A DNA stretch of 34,695 nucleotides from Porogramme epimiltina (Eukaryota > Basidiomycota > Agaricomycetes > Polyporales > Polyporaceae), in assembly GCA_900155495.1 (NCBI GenBank), contig FTLJ01000064.1, positions 1-34,695 of the forward strand, read 5' to 3'. Positions 1 to 12,232 of this stretch are shown piece by piece. Numbering within the stretch: the stretch's first letter is position 1; each line of letters starts with the position of its first letter. The notes beneath the pieces were generated by a model, which was not told the origin of the DNA, ran no database searches, and saw only the letters and a program-made list of their open reading frames with translations. The translations under genes and the position numbers were made by a program.

Positions 1-75
1 GGATGAGGTGATGGGTCCAGGAGTGTGTACACATGCGTGGATAACAATATACTGTATGCAGAAAGCGTAGAAACC

Positions 76-3002
76 TCAGCCGTAGTTCAGCTCCGCCCCG
101 CCGCCGCCGTACCCGCCCCGGTGCCCGTCTCGTCCTGGGGGCGCCGGACGTCCTACGGGCACGGGAGGGCCCATTGGCCTTGGAGGAAGTCCGGAAGGAG
201 GACGGCCGTACAGCATGGGAGGAGGCGGCAGCGTCTGGGTAATGGGGATGCCCATGTTGATGATGTTTGGCGGGGGCTGGCCAGGGCGGAAGGTGATCGG
301 AGGTAAGGTCGGAGGGGGAACGAGATGTCGCTGCTGTGGGATGTATATCGCCGCGGGCCCCGAGCCCACCGGAGGGTAATGTAAGGGAGGTGGGCCGTTC
401 CTGAATGACTCGCGCGTCGGCGGTGGACGGCCACCATGCTGCCCGATGCCGGTCGGTGGGGGTAGACTGCGGGGGATGCTCTCGGGGATGTGTCGCGCGA
501 CCGGTGCGGGTGGAGGCTGTTGCCGCCTGCCACGCTTGTCGAACTCGTGAGAGGCCTCGTAAGTCGGGAGACTGTTTCGTCAACATCCGTGAGGAACGTA
601 TAGGGGCCACAGATTCAACGCGAGGATCCGAATAGATTAGTAGATGAGCAGGTTTTCAAGACCAAAAATGTGCGTACGTTTTAGGATCCGCAGGAAGAGG
701 GTCCGTCCAGAAGTAGTCGTGATCTAATGCTTGTGAAGCAGTCAGCCGTTCTCTAGGGTTGACGACCAGGAGCTTGTCGAGTAGGTCAACAGTCTCAGGA
801 CCGATCCTAAAATTAACCAATTAGAAAACTTCTTTCATGGAGACGGTGTTACTCACGATTCATAGGTCTTTCGTAACCGACGAGGCAGTGGGTTGAACTC
901 CTTGATACCCTCACAACCAGGAAGCGCGTCGTACTCGGGCCACGTCTGCGGCGTTGGCGTTCCACACAATTGCCAGATTTTGTCGAGCTGGTCGATGTCC
1001 GATGCGCCAGGCAGAATAGGCTTCCGGAAGAACATTTCGCCGAGCACACAGCTGTGAAACTGTTATAGCCTACAAGATGGAAAGATGGAACGAAACGTAC
1101 CCAACGCCCCACATGTCGACCTCGCCCCCATATCGCCGAGCACCGAGCAAAAGCTCGGGGGGACGATACCACCGAGTTACGACGACGTTGGTGTACTTGC
1201 GTTTGGTCGTGAGGCCGTCGTCTTTGATGATATTCGGGTCGTATGCGCGCGCAAGACCAAAGTCAGCGATCTTCAAGCACCCGTCGTTCGAGATGAGCAA
1301 GTTGGCTGCTTTCATATCTCGATGCAAAATGTTGTTCTGCAAGTCGTGTAGCACGCGATGGAGGAGAGAGAACAAACGTGCATACCCGGTGCATGTATTC
1401 GGTGCCCTCTAGCAGCTGCTTCATGTAGAGCTTGATTTGGCTAGGGGAAAGCTTCACTCGCTCATTCTCTAACAAGCCGGCAAGGTCGTGGTCCATATAT
1501 GGGAATACCATGTACACCGAAAGCGGCGACTCTTTACCCTGACCTGAAAGACAATTTCAGTATCAGCGCGTACAAACCCGTCACCCTGATAGCCACATAC
1601 TTCTAACCACAAACATATCCAGGATGTCGATGACACATGGGTGTTTGAGAGACTTCAGGATCTTGATCTCGCGCAGTGCGGTAACGGGCATTCCCTCCTT
1701 TTCATTATGCATCAATATACGTTTGAGCGCAACTGCCTTGTCACTCTGCCGTTGAACAGCTTTGTGGACCTCTCTACAGCGGTCATCAGTTTCATTCGCG
1801 CCGAAGCATAGACGGATAACCACGCACCCAAAAGTACCTTCACCCAGCTTCGTCAAGAACGTGTAGTCGCTCTTCTGCCCACATCCTCGGAACACTCGAC
1901 CATACGCCTTCTCCTCCTGTTCGCGAGTGCGGTGGATGGGCTTCCGTCTTGTCTTTCGCACGGACGCCAGCGATCCATTTCCGACGGCTACCGCAGCACG
2001 GGCATCGGATTCTATACGAGGAAGAGATGACGGAAGCGACTGAGGGGAATGCGCGTTTCGAGGCGCCGACGGTCTGGGAGGCAACCCAGTGGCCGGTGGC
2101 GGCGGTGGGAGAGTAGGGGGAGGTGGGGGGGACCTCGGACGTTCGGCCGAGCTACTTGGGCGCGGAGTAGTACTTGGGGATATTAACGGGCGTGGTGGTG
2201 AAGGCAGCTTTGAAGAGTATGCGCCCGAATCGTCTTTGTGCAAACAACGGTCAGGCACTCCTAGCCATTGCTCGGTACCCTAAAGAGTTGGGTGCTCACC
2301 TTCCCGCCGTCCGTCCAAATCATCATAGCTATCCCGTCTCCGACCGTACCTCTCCTCTTCTTCTTTCCACCGCTCCCTCTCGTACACGGCGCGATACGTC
2401 TCTGGGTCGGGCACGATAGGCCGCGGCGGCGGAAGCCGGTGCTTCTCTTTGCCCGAGCTGGGGGTCAGCGGCGACCGAGGGGACGACGGCGACCGGGAGC
2501 GCGAGCGGGACGAGGGCCGCCTGCGGTCTGAGTGGCGCGGGGGCGGCGAGGGTGAGCGGTACGGCCGCCGCGGCTCCGGCTCGCGGTAGTCGGGCACGTA
2601 GCTCTGCGACTCCCAGCGGGGCCGCTCGTACCGCTCGGGGCCCCACACGCCGCCGCGGGGAGGGCGGTCGTCGGGGCGGGGAGGGAGGCCGAACCGCCTG
2701 TGCGGGTCGTCGCCGTACCGCCGCTCCTCGTCCCGCTCGTACGCCCGCTCCCGCTCGTTGCTGGGCCCGCCGCTCGAGCCGTTGGTGCTGGCGCCGTTCT
2801 CTGGCGCGGCGGCCTTCTTCTTGAATGGAAAGGGGACCTTCTTGGCCGGCCTAGGAGGGGAGGGGGACCGGGCGATAGGCGGAGGCGGAGGCGAGCCGTC
2901 GTCTAATTCGCCCTCTTCTGGGGACGACGTGGCCAAACGCTTGTTGGGCCGGTTTGATTCTGGCGAGACGGACGCAGGTCGTTTGGGTAGAGACGAGAGC
3001 AT
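76..3002 (-). CDS. BUR1: BUR1/CDK9-type cyclin-dependent kinase
   Basis: Ser/Thr kinase expected to phosphorylate RNA polymerase II CTD and Spt5 with a Bur2-type cyclin during elongation. Eight exons read from the minus strand: 3002-2300, 2233-1828, 1773-1601, 1543-1386, 1336-1101, 1051-857, 806-678, 571-76; they sum to 2496 nt (831 aa). Residues 1-355 are a Pro/Arg/Ser-rich extension. The kinase domain (about 357-667) shows the glycine loop KLGEGTFG, a PITAIRE-like helix PVTALREIK, catalytic HRDMKAAN (D487), DFG (D505), T-loop [17 protein letters not shown] (T529), and a C-terminal lobe ending HDYFW. The tail (668-831) is Pro/Gly-rich. Start 3002 is the first in-frame ATG; open frame continues upstream without an ATG. 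The first intron could use a nearer acceptor (39 nt), but 66 nt fits better. The last intron (572-677, 106 nt) is the longest. Assignment rests on kinase motifs and the long tails typical of Bur1. Confidence 0.93.
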
Positions 3003-3242
3003 GGCCAGCTCGGTGCCAGAGAGGGGGACCGAGACAAGAAGTGCTGCGATGGTTGTGCTTCTGCTGGGTCCTTGCACGAGCCCGAGCGGCTCCAGCCACA
3101 GCGCGCTACGCTGACGTAAGCGCTACTCCCCCAGCATCTCCTCCCCGTTTTGGAATGCGATCAGGTTCGCCGCCTCATGCCTGCGCCGATATGGTGAACA
3201 ATACGCGCCATATATCGACTATATTCCGACAGTAACCAATGA

Positions 3243-5792
3243 CTACCGCTCCGCCTCCGACGTGGACCCCCTGTACCACTCCTTCATCCCCGTCTTGGAC
3301 TCATAATACTCCAGCGCTTTTAGAACCTGCTCGAAAGTGAGATACTTGTTTACGCTCAGCGTCTGGTGGGAGGCGAAATGAGTATGTGGAAGAAGAGTAG
3401 AGAGAACTGGGACAGACCAAGAGGAATGTCCTCAACGCACGCCACCCAGCAGCGAGATGGATCATCTTCCAGTACCTATCCAGGAATTCCTTGATGCCGT
3501 CGATGTATTCGTGGAATATGAATTTTGATCTAGGGACATTTCAGCTGAACCCGGGTACTTATGTATGGGAAAGGATCCTACCGATTGATCATTATCCACC
3601 GGTTCCACAGCGCCATCATCACCTTGTCTTCGTCGCGGATGTCATCCATCTCGAACAGCACCTCTTCGCGATCCACGATGGCCCAAGACATGATCCCGAA
3701 CTCATCTAGAGGAAGGGTGTTCAACAGGTCGAAGATGCGCGGCCCGCCGATCCGACAAGAGTAGAGGGGTTGGCCGTCCGCGTCGGTCTCGGGCAGGTAA
3801 GGGTACCGTGCGGCAGGGCCTAGCTTATCTGTCGGAGGAGGCGGACTGGGATACCGTAGATCCAGCGACCCGCGGTAGGACTGCCTAGAAGGGATAACCA
3901 TCGTCCGACTACGCTGCTCTGGAGTTATATTTGGCTTGACGTCGATTGGCGGGGAGAGCCCCCGGAGCGGTTTGAGATCCTCGTCGGGTTGGTACAAGTA
4001 TACGTCCGGAGGTGGGGGAGTCAGAGGCGGGGGAGTCAGAATTCGAGACGCTTGGGGGGAGGAGAGAGCTTGCGGAAATATCGCTTCAGTTGGGGCACGA
4101 GCGAACGGTTCCGGGGTTCGAGGCGGCCTAGCAGGCTTTCGGCCGACGCCCGTCTGCCCTTCGTCCTGAAGCTCTTCGGCAAGCATCGAGGCGCTCTCGT
4201 CCTCGTCCTCGTCCTCATCGTCGGAGCTGTCACTTTCAAGAACTGCGGGATCAGGGATGACAAGGGTAACACTCCAACGTCGTTCCTGTCGAGGTGCCGC
4301 ATAAGTCAGTGTAGCGCACGGAAACGCACTAAATGAAAACATACCTGGCGTATGATCCTCTCCTTCCACGATACCTTTATTTGGGGATGGTCCTTGATAA
4401 GATGAAAAACGAGCATCTCCCGCCGTGCGAATGGTTTGTGGAGACTGCACATTGGACAGAACCAGGACTCCATGCTCCCTACGAAAATCTGCTTCTCCCG
4501 CCCTTCGTCGGAACTGTCTGCGAGGTTCACGGCATCGTCCGAATCGCTCCCTTCAAGATAGTACTTATATACGACCTTGACTGCGCCCTCAGGCTGCTCA
4601 GGAGGGGTGGTACGTATCCTGCGCCTGGTGCAAGCTTTTTCGAAACCTCGACGGAGGTTTCGGAGGAGGAACGGCAGGCGATGATACTGTTTCAGACGTG
4701 CCTCCGGGAGTGTGAGCGCATCGAAGGCTTCTTGGAGGTTGTCTATATCCTCGTCGTCGGATATCTCAATGATTTCATCGTGCTGTGTATGTGGGCCTTT
4801 CTTCCTGGCCTTCTGAACAGGCTGTGATCGAGCTACCAGGAAACTATTCCTACGCGGAAGAGGACGGTTGAGGCTGAGTTGATTCGCCGCCTTTGTGACC
4901 TTGATCAACGATGCATCTGTGTTCTTTTTACGTGCGAGTGAGCGGTACTCGGTTTCTGTACGCCTTCCCCTCCCACTAAAGGCAGATGTCTGTCAGGCCA
5001 TCCGATGATCGATTATTCTTTGCGCGATACTCACCGTCCGCGCTCTTCGTCCGAACTCGAACTCGATGATGACGACGAGGAGCTCCTGTCACTGCTACCC
5101 CCGGGAATCAATCTCATTCCCCTCCCGACATAGAAGTTCGCGTCCGGAATGTCATCCGACCGTTCAGGGCTATCACCAACCCGTCTCAGAGCTGGCATCG
5201 TCTTCCGTGGTGCCACAGCGCGGCGTTGCACCGACATCGAAGGGAGCGCCTTGCGGGGCGTGCTCGTCGGGGTCCGCCTTATACTCGCCATCTCGTCCTC
5301 GTCCACCCCGTCATTCCTGTTCTGGAACGCGGCCAGGAACGGCGGGATGAGCGGGGCGGATTTGGTGGGCAACATCGTGCGCAGTGGCGCGACGTAGGCG
5401 AAGGTTGACTTCGGGCGCCGCGATTGAGGGATGGACGCCTCCTTGCGTAGCGATTGGCGGCTGGGTCCCGGCTCCGGGCGGCGGGGCACATTCTGCGGCG
5501 GCGGTCGTGGTTGCTGCGGCCTACGAGTTTGCTTTGAAGAGAAGACCGAAGGACCATCAGGCCTACGAGGCTCATTGGCTGACGGGAAGGTTCTTCTAGG
5601 GTATGTTGTCCCTCCACTGTTCCTGCTCTGCGGTAACCTCTCAGGAACCGCCGTACGAGGCCTCGTTGTACTTCTTGGGGGAGTTTCGCCTACGACCTTG
5701 GCGGATTTGCGAGCAACATTCAACAGTTCTGGTGGGACATCACGAGAGCCAGAAGCACGATGAGAGTGTTCTTGATCCCGTGGCCGACTCAT
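3243..5792 (-). CDS. Su(z)12-like protein with C2H2 finger and VEFS box (candidate PRC2 subunit)
   Basis: Five exons on the minus strand, 5792-5035, 4975-4345, 4285-3582, 3529-3418, 3362-3243, join in one frame of 2325 nt (774 aa). Residues 1-252 are basic and disordered with a poly-Ser run and DEER end. Residues 426-449 form a C2H2 finger, WFCPMCSLHKPF then FHLIKDH (C-x2-C-x14-H-x4-H). A very acidic DDEDEDEDES stretch follows. The C-terminal 100 residues have the spacing of a VEFS box: MMALWNRWIMINR, an acidic/aromatic helix with DRYWKMIHLAAGWRALRTFLL split over an intron, and a final helix YLTFEQVLKALEYY. In animals, plants and Neurospora, finger plus VEFS defines Su(z)12, the PRC2 subunit that binds and stimulates the H3K27 methyltransferase. 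Start is the first in-frame ATG. Tandem and same strand as BUR1, 240 nt apart. The family call is by motif; sequence identity to known Suz12 is low. Confidence 0.8.
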
Positions 5793-6278
5793 TCTCCGTA
5801 TGTCACCTGCGCGTGCACAACACAACGTGAGACTTGGGGAGCTGCAGCACTTGAAGGTTCGTACTATTCAGTAGCTGCGGTAAGGTGACGGGGTGGGAAG
5901 AGAACAATCTTCCCGCACAATAGACGATCTCGCACAGAGACAATAGTAAATTCACGCTACGAGGGCGTGTCGGTCGAGATGAGAGACGACAGGAAACGTA
6001 GGGTGGTACGATACCAAGTGTCCAGGTCGATCGAGGGCGGTCGAAAGGGAGCGTTTGGCCAAGCTAGACACTAAGCGCCGGGCAACAAAGCCAAATAAAC
6101 CCCAGATAATGGGCCGGGCCGGAGATGCCAGCGGAAGTCTCCCCAGGGCCGTCTCCAGCCTGCCTCAGCCGACGACCGTGCCTGCGCCTGCGCCTGCTTT
6201 CCATTCCGACCTGCTTAGGTTCTCTGTCCCGCCCCCCGCCTCTCCCGACTCCCCGCCCTCCCTCCCCCTTTTGGCACC
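5793..6278. promoter_or_regulatory. Divergent intergenic region between SUZ12-like gene and desaturase
   Basis: About 490 nt separate two divergent start codons, so this stretch must hold both promoters and 5' leaders. The part next to the desaturase (about 6160-6278) is pyrimidine-rich on the plus strand, as is common just upstream of fungal start sites. No TATA box or known factor site stands out. Confidence 0.5.
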
Positions 6279-7768
6279 ATGGGCGCGCAGGCGGACAAGC
6301 CGATCGGTGCGTCTCCTCTCCAACCCTACCGCGCTCCTGTGCGGAAACTCTGTTCGGCATGCACATGACTGATACAGTATTTGCTCGCACCTAGACTTCA
6401 GCTACTTTGGTGGAGCAGAGTCTCTCGATGAAGGCCGCTCACCCAGGCGCACGCGGGTTCCGACCCCAGCAAGCAAGGATGCTAACAACACGTTCACGGG
6501 CCCGCCCCAGGACCCTTCAGACTTCCTGTGGCTGATGACCGAGGAGCCCCATAGGACGAGGCGTATGGCAATCATAAAGACCCACCCGGAGGTAAGCACA
6601 ACTTGTCATTGTCCCGTGACGCAGTTCCGGAGATGTGCTCGATAGGTTACGAAACTTATGGGACACGAACCGCTCACGAAATGGGTTGTCCTCGGCGTTG
6701 TCTCTCTGCAAGTCGGTTTGGCGTACTTGCTGCGGAACAAAAGCCCGCTCTCCCCCATCTTCCTCTTATGCGCATATATCATTGGCGGCACGGCAAACCA
6801 TAACCTCTTCCTCGCCATCCACGAAATAACACACAACCTCGCGTTCAAGAGCGTAAAGGCGAACAAGGCTCTCGCCGTCTTCGCCAATCTCCCCATTGGC
6901 ATCCCCTACTCTGCCGCATTTAAGGTGCGTCATATTGTCTCCTGTATTCATGTCTCGTGAAACCTAAGACGATGTTTCTCTCAGAGATACCACATAGAGC
7001 ACCATAAGTTCCTCGGAGAGGACGGCATCGACACTGACCTTCCAACTAATTTCGAGCTCCTCTGTCTAAACAACGTCCTGGGCAAGGTGTTCTTTGCGTA
7101 AGCACCCCGCGTTTCTTCCGTTTCGCATTCTGACACTACGGACGGACAGCACATTCCAGATCCTCTTCTACGCACTCCGTCCAGGCTTCGTGCGCACACA
7201 AGCATTCACGCAATGGCATTTCTTCAACCTGCTCACACAACTCGTCTTCGACTACGTCCTCGTCACGACATTCGGGCCCAAGCCGCTGATCTACCTCCTC
7301 ATGTCCAGCTTCTTCGCCGGGAGCCTCCACCCCCTCGCCGGCCACTTCATTGCCGAGCACTACGTCTGGGACGGCCTCCAGCAGGAGACGTACTCCTATT
7401 ACGGCATCCTCAACATCTTCGCATATAACGTGCGTCCCCCTGCATCATTTCCCCTCCACAGATCGCCGCCCCTGCTGACTGACGCCCCCCCTTTTCCCTC
7501 CTCCACCCCGCCCGCGCGACGAACACAGGTCGGGTACCACAACGAGCACCACGACTTCCCCTCCGTCGCGTGGACGCGGCTGCCGGCGCTGCGCGCGCTC
7601 GCGCCCGAGTTCTACGACACGATCCCCTCGCACCCGTCCTGGCCGATGGTCCTCGTCAACTTCATCCGCGACCCCGAGGTCGGCATCTTCGCGCGCGTCA
7701 AGCGCCGCCCGAAGGACCGCGGGCAGGCCGCAACGGCGGCGCCTTCCGGAGACTGTTCGCGCGATTAG
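6279..7768 (+). CDS. Sphingolipid (dihydroceramide) delta-4 desaturase
   Basis: Introduces the 4,5-trans double bond of the sphingoid base in ceramides at the ER membrane, the step leading to fungal glucosylceramide. Six exons, 6279-6306, 6395-6591, 6646-6924, 6985-7097, 7150-7429, 7529-7768, give 1137 nt (378 aa), the family's normal length. All three histidine boxes are present: HEITH (H134-H138), RYHIEHH (169-175) and YHNEHH (302-307). The N-terminal PSDFLW and EEPHRTRR motifs are typical of DES-type enzymes, as are hydrophobic segments around 88-105 and 111-133. The start ATG has a CACC context and opens a 28-nt exon; the first intron (6307-6394, 88 nt) is less certain because its acceptor was chosen by frame. 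The intron before the last exon is 99 nt. The C-terminus after [15 protein letters not shown] is basic and Ala-rich. Confidence 0.93.
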
Positions 7769-8783
7769 GTCCGAGGCACGGCGTGGGGTGGCGCGGCGCG
7801 TGGCGGAGGACGGGAGGTAATCGGCGCGTAGAGCGCGTCGGGCTGTGTTGTTTTGCGGACGGTCAATGGGATGCATCATGTTCGCCGTCATGTTCGCCGT
7901 CACAGCGTGGCTTCCGTCTCACTTCGCGATGACTGTGGCCAGGATGTTCGTGGATTTGGAGACCATCGGAACTTTGTGACTGTGCTTCGAGTATGCCGTC
8001 CGGCTGTGGAACTTGCATACGCAGGAATGGATTGTGGCACCCTGGCAACTGAGGCGACAAGGGCTACGCGGACCAGGTGAGGTCGTGGACATCGTTCTGC
8101 GTCCGTCAACTCTGATAGAAGACCTATATCAGATGATCGTCCTGTCGGGCCACCCCTTTTCATGCGCATAGTCCTCAGTGCTGAGCTTCATGAGGACTGT
8201 ACTCCAAACCTGGCGTCTGCGGCGCATGGATGTGAGACTGCCATATGCCAACCAACCTGAATAGCTCACTTCGTATCATGTGGCGCTCCCTTTTCAATAG
8301 TAGACGTACCGAGCAATCCCCCGCCGCATTGGAAGGATTGTTGTAGCGATGGTGGTGGCATCCGCTGACCGTACGGTCACACGCCCAACCATAGCTTCCT
8401 GCCTCGGCATTGCCGGCGTTCAAATCACCACAGGTGTGTCTCATTATCCTGAAGATGCTCTTTTGACATGTATGGAGGATACCATGGCACCCGTAACAGA
8501 TTCCAACGACGCCGAGGCGGCTCCCGACGTAATGCGCGTACATTAGGACAACACCTTGCCAGCCCCGGGTGGGGAAAGCCCCCCCGCCCGCGCTTTCCGT
8601 AAATCCCTGTTTGTGACCACGGCCCCCATCGTGATTGCCCCATTCAGCGCTGTGGGCATAAAACCGCTCAGCGCATTGGAAGTGCCTATGTAAAGTTGCC
8701 TCGATCCTCGCCGCCGCGTGCTGCTCTCCCGTTCCCCGGACTATCTCAACCCTTTACTCTGCCCCGCTCGGAACATCGTCGTT
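7769..8783. other. Intergenic, no supported gene
   Basis: About 1 kb between the desaturase stop and the first membrane-protein paralog, both on the plus strand. It must contain the desaturase 3' end and the promoter of the next gene. Open frames here are short, lack ATG starts or overlap each other. A pyrimidine-rich stretch (8700-8770) lies just before the next start codon. I see no RNA gene. Confidence 0.5.
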
Positions 8784-10095
8784 ATGTCCACATGTCCGCC
8801 TGACGTGGCGGCCTTGTATCCGGGGTTTCCCTGCGAGTCTCCCAACACCGGCTCAGCCAAATACCTACCTCATAATCAGTGGAACAAGACAGCGCACTTC
8901 TCGTTGTCACCACCAGGGGGAGGGTCAGTTTCTTATGGATTTTTCGGTAAGTTAATACACCTCTATGCCCCATATTCGTTCCATAGAATGTCGGATAGCT
9001 AATTAAAACACAGGAAGTTCGGTTACAGTCTTTGGGACCTCTAATGGTACCGACGTAACATGCACGTCGCCCAATTCCATAGGTTCAATCCAGATAACGC
9101 CATTCGAGACAGGAGCCAAATCTTCACCCCCTTTTCTCTGCAAGATAGACGGGCTTCCACGACTGCACAATTTTTTGAACTTGAACGTCTCTGGTGGATC
9201 ACAGGTGACTATATCCCGTTATCTGCCACTCGGGCAACCGTCAAATCCGGCTATATCGGGCATTTCGTCCTCGACTTCCGACTCCAACCCAAATCCTCCC
9301 ACGACAGCGGCGAACCCACCCCCAAATCCCACTCACCCTTCAAACCCTCAAGTAGCTTCATCGAATGAACGTTCTCTGCCAACGTCATCGGAAATTTCAT
9401 CGACAGCCTCTTTGCCGCCAGCGTCGCCTACCACGCCCACCACGCCCACCACGGGTCTCAGCACTCAAATCTCTACAATGTACCTTTATCCCTCCCCCAA
9501 TCGCTCCCCAACCATAAGTTCAACCCTCGAGATTGGTCCAACGGCTGATACATCTGTACCATCCACCGCTTTCTCCAGTGACAGCATTCAGGATTCCCCT
9601 CTACCCACGAAAAACATATCTCCAGAGTCACGTCCCTCACCTCCTAGAAGAGTGCTCCTTGGAGCCGCGATTGGTGCTATTCTCTTTCTCTTTTTCGCCG
9701 TTATCGCTATATTTTTGTATCGCAAACATGTGCGTGGCCGCAACGCTGCCGCCCTTGCGAAATTCGGTTTGTCTATCCCGAATTTCTACAGTTGACACTG
9801 TAATAGCTCACCAAAATCCATGCATTCCGCAGAATCTCTAATGTTTTCCGCCTCGGGACCTTCACGCCACGTCTCCTTTCCGCCTTCGTCGGATGCTACA
9901 TTAGAAGAGACAAGCGAGTTCGGAAAAGGGAAGTCTAACAGGCTATCATGCCCCTCAAGCGCAACTATTACCCTCCCCGCATATGGATATATATCCCACG
10001 GCGGTCCGTACAAAGACAAACACCTGACAAGCACTTACGAAGGATCGGCAGGGGCATACCGGGAAACTCCATCCGAAGTAGCAATCGCATTATGA
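8784..10095 (+). CDS. Single-pass membrane protein with Ser/Thr/Pro-rich stalk (paralog 1)
   Basis: Function unknown. Three exons, 8784-8946, 9014-9766, 9833-10095, total 1179 nt (392 aa); both introns are phase 1. The N-terminal part has a Cys/Trp/aromatic pattern suggestive of a beta-sandwich and ends GSVSYGFFG at the first intron, followed by SSVTVFGT. Residues about 75-135 carry several N-glycosylation-type sites (for example NVS). A long Ser/Thr/Pro-rich stretch (about 145-262) looks like an O-glycosylated stalk. The membrane helix is at about 267-287 (GAAIGAILFLFFAVIAIFLY), then basic RKHVRGR, then a cytoplasmic tail of about 105 residues containing PAYGY and KDKHL. This architecture is common among uncharacterised Agaricomycete surface proteins, loosely like Mid2/WSC sensors. 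No clear N-terminal signal peptide. Paralogous to the gene at 12233-15468, with matching first and last intron phases. Confidence 0.75.
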
Positions 10096-12232
10096 TATAG
10101 AAGATGGTTAGCGGCTCTTCGAAGTGGTTGGTTGAGGAGGTGGGGCCTTCGAAGGCCTAGTGCCTGAGAATCTCGTATAACAGTGGAACCCGCGAGAGCA
10201 AACGGATGTGTGCAGAGAGACCACGGACGAAAGCCTGTTTGCGGTAATTTCGTTTCTATACCCCAGGTACCAAGCACGTTACTAGCTTCTTGCATTTCAT
10301 GCACGTCCCCTCCCAACGCCTACGTTCCTGGGGCAGAAGTCTATAGGCTCGGGGTCTTTGTACTATACCCAGATATTAGCATATGAATCGATCCGATGAA
10401 TTTTGCTAGATGATATTACCCCATTGCACGTACACCAAGGCCTAAGAGCTCAGCCCTCTCTACCTGTCAGTTCACTATTCTCTTTGTAGCGCCAGCTAAG
10501 TGCAAACAAAGTTAGAAGCCGTATCGCTCAGACTCGACTAGGAGCTGGAAGGCATACTGCATCGTCGGCGCATTCTCGCGGGGAGACGCGAGAGGAGCCT
10601 ACATTGTACGCCGCGCCTGACGAGTAGCTCCCAAAGTGGTGGGCGATTTACGAATCAGTTCCCTATTAGAGGCCCATTCAACTTCCACATTCCTGTAATT
10701 CCCGCTCATTCCCGCCTTGCCTCCTCGGCCTCCTTCTGTCTCTTGGCCTTTATACACGGCACACGGCACAGGGTATCCCTTAATGGTTTTACGCTTCTGC
10801 ACCACGATATCCCGCGGTGCGTGCGTCTCACCATGACAGCTATGTATGGAGCGCGCACAGCCCACACAAGCCCGGGCCGGAGCCAACTCACAACAGTGGC
10901 GGCGGGCAGCCTAGCGCCTACCCTCCAAGTGTCTTCTTCATTTCCCCTCTACATGCTGCTGTTGCTTCTGCTATTCTCCTGCTCCTGCTCCACATGCTAC
11001 TACTCCTGACCCGTTTCGTGCCAATATGGAAGAGCCCGACAGCCACCTGCAGCAAGCTGCTATCCAAGGGCGCGCGGGGCGGTGAAAAGTTGCTCCCCTT
11101 AGCGCGACCTGTGAGAACAGCCCCAGTAGTGACTGCAACGAGCCAGAGAGTCGTTCAGCGAAAGTCAGCCACGCTGGGGTTTGGGGCCCGGGTGGGGACG
11201 GATTAGTAGTACAGGCTATGGGATCATGGTCGTCTGCTCGCATCTCGCGCAGCTCGTCTTGAGGAAGATGTTAGTTGGCCAACGTTACATGCCCACTCTT
11301 CGCTGCGAAGAGTAAAGCGACGCGTAGAAGAAACTAGAAGACCCAGAGACAGGACGGACCGGCCATTCAGCCGTGGGGTCGACTTTCTCGAGCACTAACA
11401 CTGGGCGCTAAGTGCCCACGGTGGCTAGGTCTGCCTGCTCTCTTGTTTGAATAGATAATAAGTGCTAGTTCTCGACCTCCGTCCCCATATTGTGTTTTGA
11501 AAGACGTAAAACAAAGATAGAGGTGAGTATACAACTTCTATTGATGTATATGGATACCCGGAGCATTCAAAATATGTATCAGCGGAGGAAATTCACCAGC
11601 CATGTAGTATCAATGAAAGCTGGCAGAGTCCGTCTACGTGACTGATCCTGTTCACATGATAATTGCGCATTTCCGGGACCACTCTTAAGGTTTCATGCGG
11701 CATCTTGGAGTGACTTGAGTTAATATCGCGATCGCCCAGGAAGCGCGACCAACTGAGGTGCATGGCGACGTACTAGTAGTAGACTAATGCTTCGATACAA
11801 GTGTCTCCATACTAATCTAGCTGATCTGCCAGTGCCAAACCGTACAGTCACGAGTAAACAAAAACCCCTCTGGAACCTTCTATCACTGCCACAGATGATG
11901 GTAGCAAGTCTGCAGCCCAAAGGATTTGTTACGGTCTCACGCGTCCACTCTAGATCATCTCATCGAATGCCCGTACTGATATTTCAAGCACACAACAAGA
12001 TGCGAAGATAGTAACTCACTTTAAAGTAGTTTTTGAACCATTCTCGTTAACGAGGCGCAGCGGGCGGTGCAAATTGGCTCCCAGGAAGAAGTTTCAATCA
12101 AAACCCTAACAGATATCTATAGTGCTACCTGGTATGGTTCACCCTATTTACTTGTCCGTTGGTAACGTGCTTTCTCCCTCTTCCCAATTCCACTCCACCA
12201 CCATTTGCCCCCGCGCAAGTACCCTTTCGAAC
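10096..12232. other. Intergenic, 2.1 kb without a supported gene
   Basis: Separates the two membrane-protein paralogs. Candidate frames are short, overlapping and lack recognisable motifs. A Leu/Ser codon-rich stretch at about 10940-11010 gives a hydrophobic peptide but has no gene context. A perfect 9-nt hairpin lies at 11295-11313. Nothing here resembles a third copy of the paralogous family. Confidence 0.5.
11295..11313. repeat. Perfect inverted repeat (hairpin)
   Basis: ACTCTTCGC, a single T, then GCGAAGAGT: nine-base arms that pair perfectly around one unpaired base. It could be a binding site for a dimeric protein or a hairpin in RNA, but it is isolated, not followed by a T run, and sits in an otherwise featureless intergenic region. 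Confidence 0.5.

Noticed and set aside
2261..2299. 39-nt first intron in BUR1
   Set aside because: In frame, but shorter than every other intron in the window. The acceptor at 2234 gives 66 nt and is also in frame.
4308..4344. Nearer TTTAG acceptor in intron 2 of the Su(z)12-like gene
   Set aside because: It would leave an intron of about 20 nt, too short to splice; the acceptor at 4286 gives 59 nt and keeps the frame.
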